This document shows, in pieces, positions 50,308 to 59,543 of a stretch of DNA of 64,000 nt. The DNA comes from Streptomyces xylophagus. Its GTDB lineage: Bacteria; Actinomycetota; Actinomycetes; Streptomycetales; Streptomycetaceae. The notes under the pieces were generated by a model. It did not search any database. It was not told the origin of the DNA and saw only the letters and a program-made list of their open reading frames with translations. The position numbers and the translations under genes were made by a program. The stretch lies in assembly GCF_000716435.1 (NCBI RefSeq), contig NZ_JNWO01000008.1, positions 186,001 through 250,000 of the forward strand. Direction: 5' to 3'. Within the stretch, counting starts at the first letter, position 1. The number at the start of each line of letters is the position of its first letter.

Positions 50308-51707
50308 CGCAGCGCGTTCAGCTGTTCCAGGAACCACTGGGCCGGCGGAAGGGCCGTAGCCGCGGCGGCCAACCGCTTGGTGCGCTCGGCCCGTTCCTCG
50401 GCCGGCATCGTCAGGGCCTCGTGGAGGGCGGCCGCCGTGCCGATCACGTCGTACGGGTTGACCGGGATCGCATCGTCGCCCAACTCCTCGTACGCGCCCG
50501 CCTCCCGGGAGAGGACCAGGACGCAGCCCTCGTCGGAGACGACGGGGACCTCCTTGGCGACGAGGTTCATGCCGTCGCGGATGGGGTTGACGAGGGCCAC
50601 GTCGGCGAGGCGGTACGCGGCCAGGGAGCGGGCGAAGTCGTCCTTGACGTGCAGCACGACCGGGGTCCAACCCGCCGTCCCGTACCGGGAGTTGATCTCG
50701 TCGGCGACCCGCTGCACCTCGGCGGTGTAGTCGCGGTAGACGGCGAGATCCTGCCGGGACGGGTAGGCGAACGCCACGTGCACGACCCGCTCCAGCAACT
50801 CCGGGTGGTCGTCGAGGAGTTGGCGGTACGCCAGCAGCCCGCGCACGATGTTCTTGGACAGTTCGGTGCGGTCGACCCGGACGATGGTCCTGCGGCCCGC
50901 GCCGATCTCCTCGCGCAGCGCGACGATGCGCTCCTCCACGTCCGGCTCGTGCGAGCGGGCGCGCAGGAAGTCGGCGTCCGCACCGAGCCCGTGCACGCCG
51001 ATCCGCGTGTCCCCGAGCCCCCCGGCGAACTCCGTACAGCAGGCCGTGAACGCGTCCGCCCAGCGGTGGGTGAGGAAGCCGAGCCGGTCCGCCCCGAGCA
51101 TGCCCGTCAGCAACTGCTCCCGGATGTCGTCCGGCAGCATCCGGAAGTAGTCCACCGGCGCCCACGGCGTGTGCGAGAAGTGGCCGATGCGCAGGTCGGG
51201 GCGCAACTCGCGGAGCATCCCCGGAACCAGGCACAGGTGGTAGTCCTGCACGATCGCGACGGCACCCTCGGCCGCCTCCTCCGCCAGCGCCTCCGCGAAC
51301 GCCCGGTTGTACGCCTCGTACGACGCCCACTGGCGCCGGAACTCCTTGTCGAAGACCGGCTCCAGCGGGGTCTGGTACAGCATGTGGTGGACGAACCACA
51401 GCACGGAGTTGGCGATGCCGTTGTACGCGTCGGCGTGCACGTCGGCCGGAATGGCGAGCATGCGGACGCCGTCCTCACCTACGCCCCGCCGTACCGCTTC
51501 CCGGTCGCCGTCGGACAGCGCCGAGCACACCCACAGCGCCCCCGCGTCCGGCCCGATCGCCGACAGCCCGGACACCAGCCCGCCGCCACCACGCTTGGCG
51601 CGCAGCGAACCGTCGTCGCCCACCTCGTACGAGACCGGGCCGCGATTGGACGCGACGAGCACCTGAGCAGCACCGGACGCGGACGAGGGGGACGACGTAG
51701 AAGCCAT
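50292..51707 (-). CDS. otsA: Trehalose-6-phosphate synthase
   Basis: 471 residues from ATG at 51707. LVASNRGPVSYEVGDDG opens the GT20 fold. VQDYHLCLVPGMLRELRPDL and IGHFSHTPWAPVDYFRMLPD are UDP-glucose/glucose-6-phosphate site motifs. VDRTELSKNIVRGLLAYR and NPIRDGMNLVAKEVPVVSD complete the family pattern. It makes trehalose-6-phosphate from UDP-glucose and glucose-6-phosphate. With otsB it gives the OtsAB route to the spore disaccharide trehalose. Confidence 0.95.
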   Translation of the reverse strand: MASTSSPSSASGAAQVLVASNRGPVSYEVGDDGSLRAKRGGGGLVSGLSAIGPDAGALWVCSALSDGDREAVRRGVGEDGVRMLAIPADVHADAYNGIANSVLWFVHHMLYQTPLEPVFDKEFRRQWASYEAYNRAFAEALAEEAAEGAVAIVQDYHLCLVPGMLRELRPDLRIGHFSHTPWAPVDYFRMLPDDIREQLLTGMLGADRLGFLTHRWADAFTACCTEFAGGLGDTRIGVHGLGADADFLRARSHEPDVEERIVALREEIGAGRRTIVRVDRTELSKNIVRGLLAYRQLLDDHPELLERVVHVAFAYPSRQDLAVYRDYTAEVQRVADEINSRYGTAGWTPVVLHVKDDFARSLAAYRLADVALVNPIRDGMNLVAKEVPVVSDEGCVLVLSREAGAYEELGDDAIPVNPYDVIGTAAALHEALTMPAEERAERTKRLAAAATALPPAQWFLEQLNALRDQPS

Positions 51708-51802
51708 ACGGCACAACCTAGCCCGGCCCGGAAACGCTCAAACGTACGGACGGGTCACAACGGACCGGACGGGTCCGTATACGGCCTGCGGCCGGCCGGG
51801 TC

Positions 51803-52747
51803 TCAGGCCACCTTGCGTGACTGGTACTCGGTGATGTCGGCCATCGGCGGCCTTTCCTCCGTGTCCACGGAGTACGTGCGCGGCTCGAAACCGTCCGGAC
51901 CCCGCTCGAACTGCGTCAGGGACGGCCGGATGAGGTGACCGCGGGCCAGCCTCAGCTGTGCCGTGCGGTAGATCTGCGCGGCCATGCGGCCCAGCGCCTG
52001 CCCGTCCTGGTGGCGGTGCTTGCGCACGCCCACGTCGACCTGGGCGAGGGCGTCGAGGCCCACCAGGTGCAGCGCGTCGACGAGCATGCCCAGCTCGACG
52101 CCGTACCCGACCGGGAACGGCAGCTGTTCGAGCAGCGAGCGGCGGGCCGCGTACTCGCCGCCGAGCGGCTGTACGAAACCGGCCAGCTGCGGCCAGTGCA
52201 TGTTCAGCAGCGGGCGCGCCATGAGTTCGGTGACACGTCCGCCCTGGCCGGCCGCGCCGCCGAGCGGGCGGTCGTACATCGCCTTGACGAGGTCGACGCC
52301 GGGGTCGGTGAGCAGCGGGCCCACGATCCCGGTGACGAAGTCCGAGGAGAACTCCTTCAGGTCCGCGTCGATGAAACAGACGATGTCGCCGCTGGTGACC
52401 AGCAGCGAGCGCCAGAGCACCTCGCCCTTGCCGGGCACGGCGGGTATGCGGGGCAGGATGTCGTCACGGTGCACGACCCGGGCGCCCGCCGCGGCGGCCA
52501 CCTCGGAGGTGCGGTCGGTGGACCCGGAGTCGACGACGACGATCTCGTCGACGAGCGGGACCTGCTGCATGAGGTCGTGACGGATGATCGCGACGATGTC
52601 GCCCACCGTCGCTTCCTCGTTGAGCGCGGGGAGCACGACGGAGACCGACTGGCCCGTGCGGTGCTTCGCGGCCAGAATCTTGTGGAGCGGCCGGTCGGTC
52701 ATGGACCAGGAGCGGGTGCTCAGCCAGTGCTCGACTTCCTTCAGCAC
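51803..52747 (-). CDS. gpgS: Glucosyl-3-phosphoglycerate synthase
   Basis: 314 residues from GTG at 52747 (VLKEVEHWLSTRSW), preferred because AGAGGAG lies 10 or so bases upstream; a GTG at 52789 is possible. The GT81/GT-A domain has VSVVLPALNEEATVGDIV, VDSGSTDRTSEVA and the metal motif CFIDADLKEF. KHRHQDGQALGRMAAQI is the C-terminal signature. It transfers glucose to 3-phosphoglycerate, the first step of glucosylglycerate and methylglucose polysaccharide formation. It is next to the trehalose genes and divergent from thrC. Confidence 0.92.
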   Translation of the reverse strand: MLKEVEHWLSTRSWSMTDRPLHKILAAKHRTGQSVSVVLPALNEEATVGDIVAIIRHDLMQQVPLVDEIVVVDSGSTDRTSEVAAAAGARVVHRDDILPRIPAVPGKGEVLWRSLLVTSGDIVCFIDADLKEFSSDFVTGIVGPLLTDPGVDLVKAMYDRPLGGAAGQGGRVTELMARPLLNMHWPQLAGFVQPLGGEYAARRSLLEQLPFPVGYGVELGMLVDALHLVGLDALAQVDVGVRKHRHQDGQALGRMAAQIYRTAQLRLARGHLIRPSLTQFERGPDGFEPRTYSVDTEERPPMADITEYQSRKVA

Positions 52748-52931
52748 GTTGCGCGGCTCCTCTGCGTTCTCTCGGCGAGGGCTGGTCACAGACAGTGAGT
52801 ATGTGATCCATCTCGCGGTTCGGACGGCTCACTCAACTGTCCTGGCCTTCGGTTACAGTCTTGAACAACGCTGATGACCATCGCATGTCGGGGGCCGTCG
52901 GCGAGACAATTGCATACACAACTGAACACCG

Positions 52932-53084
52932 CTCATCCAGAGGGGCAGAGGGATACGGCCCGATGAAGCCCCGGCAACCCTCCAGCCGGTCTTGGCACGC
53001 AGCTGCACGCTGACGTGGTGAGGCTCCCGGCTCGGGAAGGTGCCAAATCCGTCTCACGGCGAGATGCGTCGTGAGGAAGATGAG
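52932..53084 (+). ncRNA. SAM-I (S-box) riboswitch in the thrC leader
   Basis: Closing stem P1 is CTCATC (52932-52937) with GATGAG (53079-53084). AGAGGGGCAGAGGGA, then CGATGAAGCCCCGGCAACCC are the P2/kink-turn core. GGTGCCAAATCC is the SAM-pocket J3/4 motif. CTCACG and CGTGAG form P4. No terminator with a T run follows. AGGAG and AAAGGG immediately downstream can pair with CCTCCCCTCC next to the thrC ATG, suggesting control of translation start. Confidence 0.9.
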
Positions 53085-53103
53085 GAGAAAGGGCCTCCCC
53101 TCC

Positions 53104-54435
53104 ATGGCTGCGCAGACTGTTGCAAGCACCACGAACCCCGCGAAGACGGACACGACCGCCGCGGACACGACCCCCGCGAACGCCGTCGATCTCGGCCCCG
53201 CCACCGCGCTGTCCTGCCGCGAGTGCGGACACCGCGTCCCCCTCGGCCCGGTCTTCGCCTGCGAGGAGTGTTTCGGCCCGCTGGAGATCGCCTACGACTT
53301 CTCGGCCTACGACACCGAAGAGCTCCGCAAGCAGATCGAGGCGGGCCCCGCGAACATCTGGCGTTACGCGCCCCTCCTGCCCGTCCCCGCCGACGTGGCG
53401 ACCAAGCCGAACATCAACCCCGGCTGGACCAAGCTCGTCCAGGCCGACAACCTCGCCCGCGAACTGGGCGTCGACGCGGGCAAGTTGTTCGTCAAGGACG
53501 ACTCCGGCAACCCGACGCACTCCTTCAAGGACCGCGTCGTAGCGCAGGCCATCGAAGCGGCCCGCGCCTTCGACTTCACCACCCTCTCCTGCTCCTCCAC
53601 CGGCAACCTCGCCGGCGCCGTCGGTGCCGCCGCCGCGCGCGCCGGGTTCCGCTCCTGCGTGTTCATCCCGCACGACCTGGAAGAGGGCAAGGTCGTCATG
53701 GCCGCGATCTACGGCGGCGAGCTCGTCGGCATCGAGGGCAACTACGACGACGTGAACCGCTTCTGCTCCGAGCTGATCGGCGACCCGGCGGGTGAGGGCT
53801 GGGGGTTCGTCAACGTCAACCTGCGGCCGTACTACGCGGAGGGCTCCAAGACCCTCGCGTACGAGATCTGCGAGCAGCTGGGCTGGCAGCTCCCGGACCA
53901 GCTCGTGGTTCCCATCGCCTCCGGTTCGCAGCTCACGAAGATCGACAAGGGCTTGCAGGAGCTGATCAAGCTCGGGCTCGTCGAGGACAAGCCGTACAAG
54001 ATCTTCGGTGCGCAGGCGGAGGGTTGTTCGCCGGTGTCCGTCGCGTACAAGGCGGGGCATGACGTCGTACGGCCGCAGAAGCCGAACACGATCGCGAAGT
54101 CGCTGGCGATCGGGAACCCGGCGGACGGTCCGTATGTCCTCGATATCGCTCGGCGTACGGGTGGGGCGGTTGAGGACGTCAATGACGAGCAGGTCGTCGA
54201 CGCGATCAAGTTGCTTGCGCAGACCGAGGGGATCTTTGCGGAGACCGCGGGTGGGGTGACCGTCGGTGTGGCGAAGAAGCTGATCGAGAACGGGTTGCTG
54301 GATCCGACGTTGACGACTGTCGTGCTGAACACCGGTGATGGTCTGAAGACGCTGGATGCGGTTGCCGGTACCGGGCTTACCGCGACTATCCGGCCGAGTC
54401 TTGAGTCGTTCAGGGACGCTGGGCTCGCCTCGTAA
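53104..54435 (+). CDS. thrC: Threonine synthase
   Basis: 443 residues. After a Thr/Ala-rich N terminus there is a zinc-ribbon-like pair, CRECGH and CEECFG (residues 40-60). NPTHSFKDRVVAQAIEAAR carries the PLP lysine (Lys142), and SCSSTGNLAGAVGAAAARAG the phosphate-binding loop. The enzyme converts O-phosphohomoserine to threonine with PLP. The leader holds a SAM-I riboswitch, so its level should respond to S-adenosylmethionine. Codon use in the last 450 bases shifts to more G/T-ending codons than in the first half. Confidence 0.95.
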   Translation: MAAQTVASTTNPAKTDTTAADTTPANAVDLGPATALSCRECGHRVPLGPVFACEECFGPLEIAYDFSAYDTEELRKQIEAGPANIWRYAPLLPVPADVATKPNINPGWTKLVQADNLARELGVDAGKLFVKDDSGNPTHSFKDRVVAQAIEAARAFDFTTLSCSSTGNLAGAVGAAAARAGFRSCVFIPHDLEEGKVVMAAIYGGELVGIEGNYDDVNRFCSELIGDPAGEGWGFVNVNLRPYYAEGSKTLAYEICEQLGWQLPDQLVVPIASGSQLTKIDKGLQELIKLGLVEDKPYKIFGAQAEGCSPVSVAYKAGHDVVRPQKPNTIAKSLAIGNPADGPYVLDIARRTGGAVEDVNDEQVVDAIKLLAQTEGIFAETAGGVTVGVAKKLIENGLLDPTLTTVVLNTGDGLKTLDAVAGTGLTATIRPSLESFRDAGLAS

Positions 54436-54465
54436 TCGTTGTTCTTTGGCTGCGGGCCCGGTGGG

Positions 54466-54493
54466 GGCTGGTCGCGCAGTTCCCCGCGCCCCT
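54466..54493. repeat. Dispersed Streptomyces repeat, intergenic copy
   Basis: Identical over 28 bases to 46466-46493. It sits between thrC and the MoaD-like gene in the usual context (GGCTGCGGGCCCGGTGGG precedes it). Confidence 0.85.
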
Positions 54494-54529
54494 AAAAGAC
54501 AAAGCCGTACCTGACCGGAGGTCCTGAGC

Positions 54530-54805
54530 ATGAGCGTTTCCGTCCGTATCCCCACCATCCTGCGCACCTACACCGGCGGGCAGGCCGAGGTCTCCGCCGA
54601 AGGTGCCACCCTCGCCGAGGTCATCGGCGACCTGGAGAAGAACCATGCCGGGATCTCCGCCCGGGTCCTGGACGACCAGGGCAAGCTGCGGCGGTTCGTC
54701 AACGTGTATGTGAACGATGACGACGTGCGGTTCGAGCAGGGGCTGGAGACGGCCACTCCGGACGGGGCCGGCGTCTCGATCATTCCGGCCGTCGCCGGAG
54801 GCTAG
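54530..54805 (+). CDS. MoaD/ThiS-family sulfur carrier protein
   Basis: 91 residues with the ubiquitin-like fold (VRIPTILRTYTGGQAEVSAE, then FVNVYVNDDDVRF) and the C-terminal Gly-Gly (AVAGG) used for thiocarboxylate formation. Actinobacterial relatives such as CysO deliver sulfide for cysteine synthesis with CysM; others serve molybdopterin. Its place next to thrC fits the sulfur/amino acid role. RBS-like GGAGGTCC lies 8 bases before the ATG. A strong terminator follows. Confidence 0.88.
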   Translation: MSVSVRIPTILRTYTGGQAEVSAEGATLAEVIGDLEKNHAGISARVLDDQGKLRRFVNVYVNDDDVRFEQGLETATPDGAGVSIIPAVAGG

Positions 54806-54844
54806 TCGTTACCCTCGGTAATGCCGATTACCGACTGTTCATCG

Positions 54845-54881
54845 AATTGCCCCCTCCGTGAGAGAAGCGGAGGGGGCAATT
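54845..54881. terminator. Terminator after the MoaD-like gene
   Basis: A perfect 14-bp stem (AATTGCCCCCTCCG and its complement) with a 9-base loop, followed by TCTGTAG. It lies 40 bases after the stop codon. Confidence 0.88.
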
Positions 54882-55236
54882 CTGTAGGGTTGAACGGGGT
54901 ACAGTTGGGGAACCCGCTCCACTCCGCATGCCGGACGCATATGAGTACCGGCTCCGCGTGCGATGAGAAGTAGCCAAAGTGTGCAGGTCTTTTGTGGCTT
55001 ATGTTCCCTTTATGGGGCCCGACTTGCCCTGAAGTCGGACGAATTCTCCGTAAATTCCCGACCGGTCCTGCCCGGAATTCTCGTCGGATTGACCTGTTGC
55101 AGACGGCAGTTGGACGGATACATTCGGCCGCGGTCGACGCGTTCCGGCGCACGCCCCCAATCCTGTGGGGGGTGAGGTCTGACCCGGATCCGCGAAGTGC
55201 GGGTCCGTGCAAGGGCCAGTAATAGGGGAGTTAGGC
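54882..55236 (+). promoter_or_regulatory. Gene-free upstream region of the cold-shock gene
   Basis: The 355 bases between the terminator and the cold-shock ATG hold no credible gene. They are markedly richer in A/T than the surroundings from about 54970 to 55080 (for example TTTTGTGGCTTATG, GGAATTC twice). A long leader would suit the temperature-sensitive mRNA structure known for cold-shock genes, but the transcription start cannot be placed. Confidence 0.5.
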
Positions 55237-55443
55237 ATGGCTCAGGGCACCGTCAAATGGTTCAACGCGGAGAAGGGGTACGGCTTCATCGCGGTCGACG
55301 GTGGTGCGGATGTTTTCGTCCACTACAGCGCGATTCAGATGGACGGCTACCGCACCCTGGAAGAGGGTCAGCGGGTCGATTTCGAGATCTCGCAGGGTCA
55401 GAAGGGGCCGCAGGCGGACATGGTCCGGCTCGCGACCAGCTGA
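55237..55443 (+). CDS. Cold-shock domain protein
   Basis: 68 residues of a single OB-fold cold-shock domain. [20 protein letters not shown] has the RNP-1 motif KGYGFI, and DVFVHYSAI the RNP-2 motif. It binds single-stranded RNA/DNA and acts as an RNA chaperone. AGGGGAG lies 8 bases before the ATG. It has a strong terminator of its own and lies just upstream of groEL, as in other Streptomyces. Confidence 0.95.
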   Translation: MAQGTVKWFNAEKGYGFIAVDGGADVFVHYSAIQMDGYRTLEEGQRVDFEISQGQKGPQADMVRLATS

Positions 55444-55484
55444 AGCACGCGCCGACGAACAGCAGCGACGTTCTTCGTTCCTCA

Positions 55485-55546
55485 CCGAAGGGCTCGTACT
55501 CCTGGGGGGTCACCTCCTGGGGTACGAGCCCTTCGGCATGCCCGGA
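55485..55546 (+). terminator. Terminator after the cold-shock gene
   Basis: A perfect 15-bp stem, CCGAAGGGCTCGTAC and its complement (55532-55546), with a structured 32-base loop. It isolates the cold-shock gene from groEL. Confidence 0.88.
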
Positions 55547-55594
55547 GTGTGCCTCGCGCGCCCCGTGGTGGAGGGGGTCAGTACCTGGGAGCCG

Positions 55595-55657
55595 CTTGCA
55601 CTCGACCATGCCGAGTGCTAATCATTGGCGTTAGCACTCTGAAGGTGAGAGTGATAA
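55595..55657 (+). promoter_or_regulatory. Two CIRCE operators (HrcA sites) upstream of groEL
   Basis: CTTGCACTC-9-GAGTGCTAA (55595-55621) and TTAGCACTC-9-GAGTGATAA (55631-55657) each match the CIRCE pattern TTAGCACTC-9-GAGTGCTAA with one or two changes. They are centred about 36 bases apart. Heat-shock repression by HrcA is expected. Confidence 0.93.
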
Positions 55658-57412
<1,755 letters not shown>

Positions 57413-57442
57413 TCGACCGCTTCCGGTTGATCAACGGTCTTA

Positions 57443-57486
57443 CCGAGGGCGGTACTTCCTGTTCCGACAGGGGGTACCGCCCTCGG
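57443..57486 (+). terminator. Terminator after groEL
   Basis: A perfect 13-bp stem, CCGAGGGCGGTAC and GTACCGCCCTCGG, with an 18-base loop lies 31 bases after the stop codon. Confidence 0.88.
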
Positions 57487-57645
57487 GCGTGTCCGGGATC
57501 GTGTCCGGTATCACAGGGCGAGGCGCCGTCCGGTCGGAATGAGGGGCTTGGCCGGAAGGTTGTTGTTGACGCATGATCGATGCATACGCACATACCACCT
57601 GGTACCTGATGCCGGATGCCTGGTAATCCCGAGGAGCCCCCACAC

Positions 57646-58776
57646 GTGTCTACGACCGCCCCCGCCTCCCGAGCGGCCGAAGTTCTCGCCCGCCCGATCA
57701 CCCTCAACGGCCTGACCGTCCCCAACCGGATCGTCATGGCACCGATGACCCGGCAGTTCTCGCCGGGCGGCATCCCGGGTGAGGACGTGGTGTCGTACTA
57801 CTCCCGTCGTGCCGCCGCGGGCGTGGGCCTGATCGTCACCGAGGGGACCTACGTCGGTCACGAGTCGGCCGGGCAGAGCGACCGCGTCCCGCGCTTCCAC
57901 GGCGCGGAGCAGCTCGCGGGCTGGGCGAAGGTGGCCGAGGGCGTGCACGCGGCGGGCGGCACGATCGTGCCGCAGCTGTGGCACATCGGCATGGTCCGCG
58001 AGCAGGGCCAGCCGCCGTTCGCGGACGCCCCCGCGGTCGGCCCCTCCGGGCTGCGCATCGGCAGTGACGAGGTCACCGGTACGGCCATGACGCAGCGGGA
58101 CCTGGACGACGTCATCGGCGCCTTCGCCGAGGCGGCCGCCGCGGCCGAGCGCATCGGCTTCGACGGCGTGGAACTCCACGGCGCGCACGGCTACCTCCTC
58201 GACCAGTTCCTGTACGCGGGCACCAACCGCCGTACGGACGCCTACGGCGGTGACGCGGTCGCCCGCACCAAGTTCGCGGCGGAGATCGTGGCGGCGGTCC
58301 GCGAGACCGTCTCCCCGGAGTTCCCGATCATCTTCCGCTACTCGCAGTGGAAGCAGGACGTCTACGGTGCCCGGCTCGCCGAGACCCCGGAGGAGCTGGA
58401 GGCCATCCTGACCCCGCTCGCCGCGGCCGGCGTGGACGTCTTCCACGCCTCCACCCGCCGTTACTGGCTCCCCGAGTTCGAGGACACCGGCTCCGACCTC
58501 AACCTCGCGGGCTGGACCAAGAAGCTCACCGGCAAGCAGACCATCACCGTCGGCTCGGTCGGCCTCGACGGCGACTTCCTCAAGGGCTTCCGCGGCGAGG
58601 GCGCTCCGCTCAAGGGCATCGACGACCTCCTCGACAGCCTGGAGCGCGACGAGTTCGACATGGTCGCGGTGGGCCGGGCGCTGCTCCAGGACCCGGAGTG
58701 GGCGGCGAAGGTGCTCGCGGGGCGGGTGGAGGAGCTGGCGCCGTACGACGCGGCGGCGCTGCGCTCGCTGAGCTGA
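57646..58776 (+). CDS. NADH:flavin oxidoreductase / old yellow enzyme
   Basis: 376 residues from GTG with GAGGAG 9 bases upstream (an ATG at 57616 is in frame but lacks a good site). The FMN barrel has NRIVMAPMTRQFSPGG, PQLWHIG and VELHGAHGYLLDQFLYAGTN, which carries the substrate His-Ala-His variant and the family Tyr/Asn. MVAVGRALLQDPEWAAKVL is the phosphate-binding C-terminal region. It reduces activated alkenes or other electrophiles with NAD(P)H. Physiological substrate is unknown. Confidence 0.9.
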   Translation: MSTTAPASRAAEVLARPITLNGLTVPNRIVMAPMTRQFSPGGIPGEDVVSYYSRRAAAGVGLIVTEGTYVGHESAGQSDRVPRFHGAEQLAGWAKVAEGVHAAGGTIVPQLWHIGMVREQGQPPFADAPAVGPSGLRIGSDEVTGTAMTQRDLDDVIGAFAEAAAAAERIGFDGVELHGAHGYLLDQFLYAGTNRRTDAYGGDAVARTKFAAEIVAAVRETVSPEFPIIFRYSQWKQDVYGARLAETPEELEAILTPLAAAGVDVFHASTRRYWLPEFEDTGSDLNLAGWTKKLTGKQTITVGSVGLDGDFLKGFRGEGAPLKGIDDLLDSLERDEFDMVAVGRALLQDPEWAAKVLAGRVEELAPYDAAALRSLS

Positions 58777-58792
58777 CGCCGGCACACACATG

Positions 58793-58827
58793 AAGAACGG
58801 CCGGGGCTTTCTGCCCCGGCCGTTCTT
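58793..58827. terminator. Bidirectional terminator after the OYE gene
   Basis: AAGAACGGCCGGGGC and its complement form a perfect 15-bp stem with loop TTTCT, and the downstream side continues TTGTC. It lies between convergent genes. Confidence 0.9.
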
Positions 58828-58856
58828 GTCGTCCCGTCGCGTCCCCGACCGACGCG

Positions 58857-59078
58857 TTACTCCCGCACCCGGCGCCTCAGGCGTACCGCGCCGTAGATCG
58901 CGGAGTGCACCACAGCCACCAGGACACAGAGGGCGAGCGTGGTCAGGGCCCAGTCGCCCAGGGTCGCCGACCAGCCTCCCGACCACACGGCGTGCAGCAC
59001 CGCGTCCCCCAGGTCGAAGACCGAGACCCCGAGGACGACCAGGAGCGAGACCCGCAACTGTCGTATCAGTCCCGTCAC
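58857..59078 (-). CDS. Small two-helix membrane protein
   Basis: 73 residues from GTG at 59078 (VTGLIRQLRVSLLVVLG). Two hydrophobic segments (about 8-30 and 42-65) are separated by a Trp/Gly turn (VWSGGWSATLGDW), with a basic C terminus (RLRRRVRE). It is the second gene after the RHS gene on the same strand. No family was recognised; an immunity or accessory role is inferred from position only. Confidence 0.55.
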   Translation of the reverse strand: MTGLIRQLRVSLLVVLGVSVFDLGDAVLHAVWSGGWSATLGDWALTTLALCVLVAVVHSAIYGAVRLRRRVRE

Positions 59079-59146
59079 TCCGCGACCCGCCCGAAGAATC
59101 CGAGGGCGGACGCGTACGGCGCCGTCAGCAGGAGTGCGGGCCGGTC

Positions 59147-59479
59147 TCACCCGAACATCCCGGTGCACACGGCGTGCAGGGGCACGAAGACCCACGCTCC
59201 TTTCAAGACGACGCTGCGCAAGCGGCTTTCCTCCCGTCGCTCGAAGTAGTACTCGACGGCCCGGACAAGGAGCACCGGGATGACCACGCCCGCGAGTACG
59301 CCCTCCAGGAACGGCGTACGAGACCCTGTGGAGCGTTGCATCCCCCAGCTCACCGCCATGACGCCCAACAGGACGTACTGAAACGGAAGATCGGTGACCA
59401 TCTTCTTGTTGGCGGCGGCGAGCCCGGCAATGCCAAGCAACTCGGCCACCACGACAGCGAACAGGGCTATGTCCAACAC
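59147..59479 (-). CDS. Four-helix membrane protein, candidate RHS immunity protein
   Basis: 110 residues from GTG. It has about four hydrophobic segments (LDIALFAVVVAELLGIAGLA; FQYVLLGVMAVSWGM; VLAGVVIPVLLVRAVEYYF; VVLKGAWVFVPLHAVCTGMF) with a charged ERREESRLR before the last. It starts 64 bases after the RHS stop codon. Membrane immunity proteins usually guard against effectors that attack the membrane, which fits the hydrophobic, cationic RHS tail. No family recognised. Confidence 0.6.
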   Translation of the reverse strand: MLDIALFAVVVAELLGIAGLAAANKKMVTDLPFQYVLLGVMAVSWGMQRSTGSRTPFLEGVLAGVVIPVLLVRAVEYYFERREESRLRSVVLKGAWVFVPLHAVCTGMFG

Positions 59480-59543
59480 GCCGGCAACGAACCTTTCTCC
59501 AGCAAACGGAACTGACGGAAAAGGACCTCAGCGGGTCGGCCGG

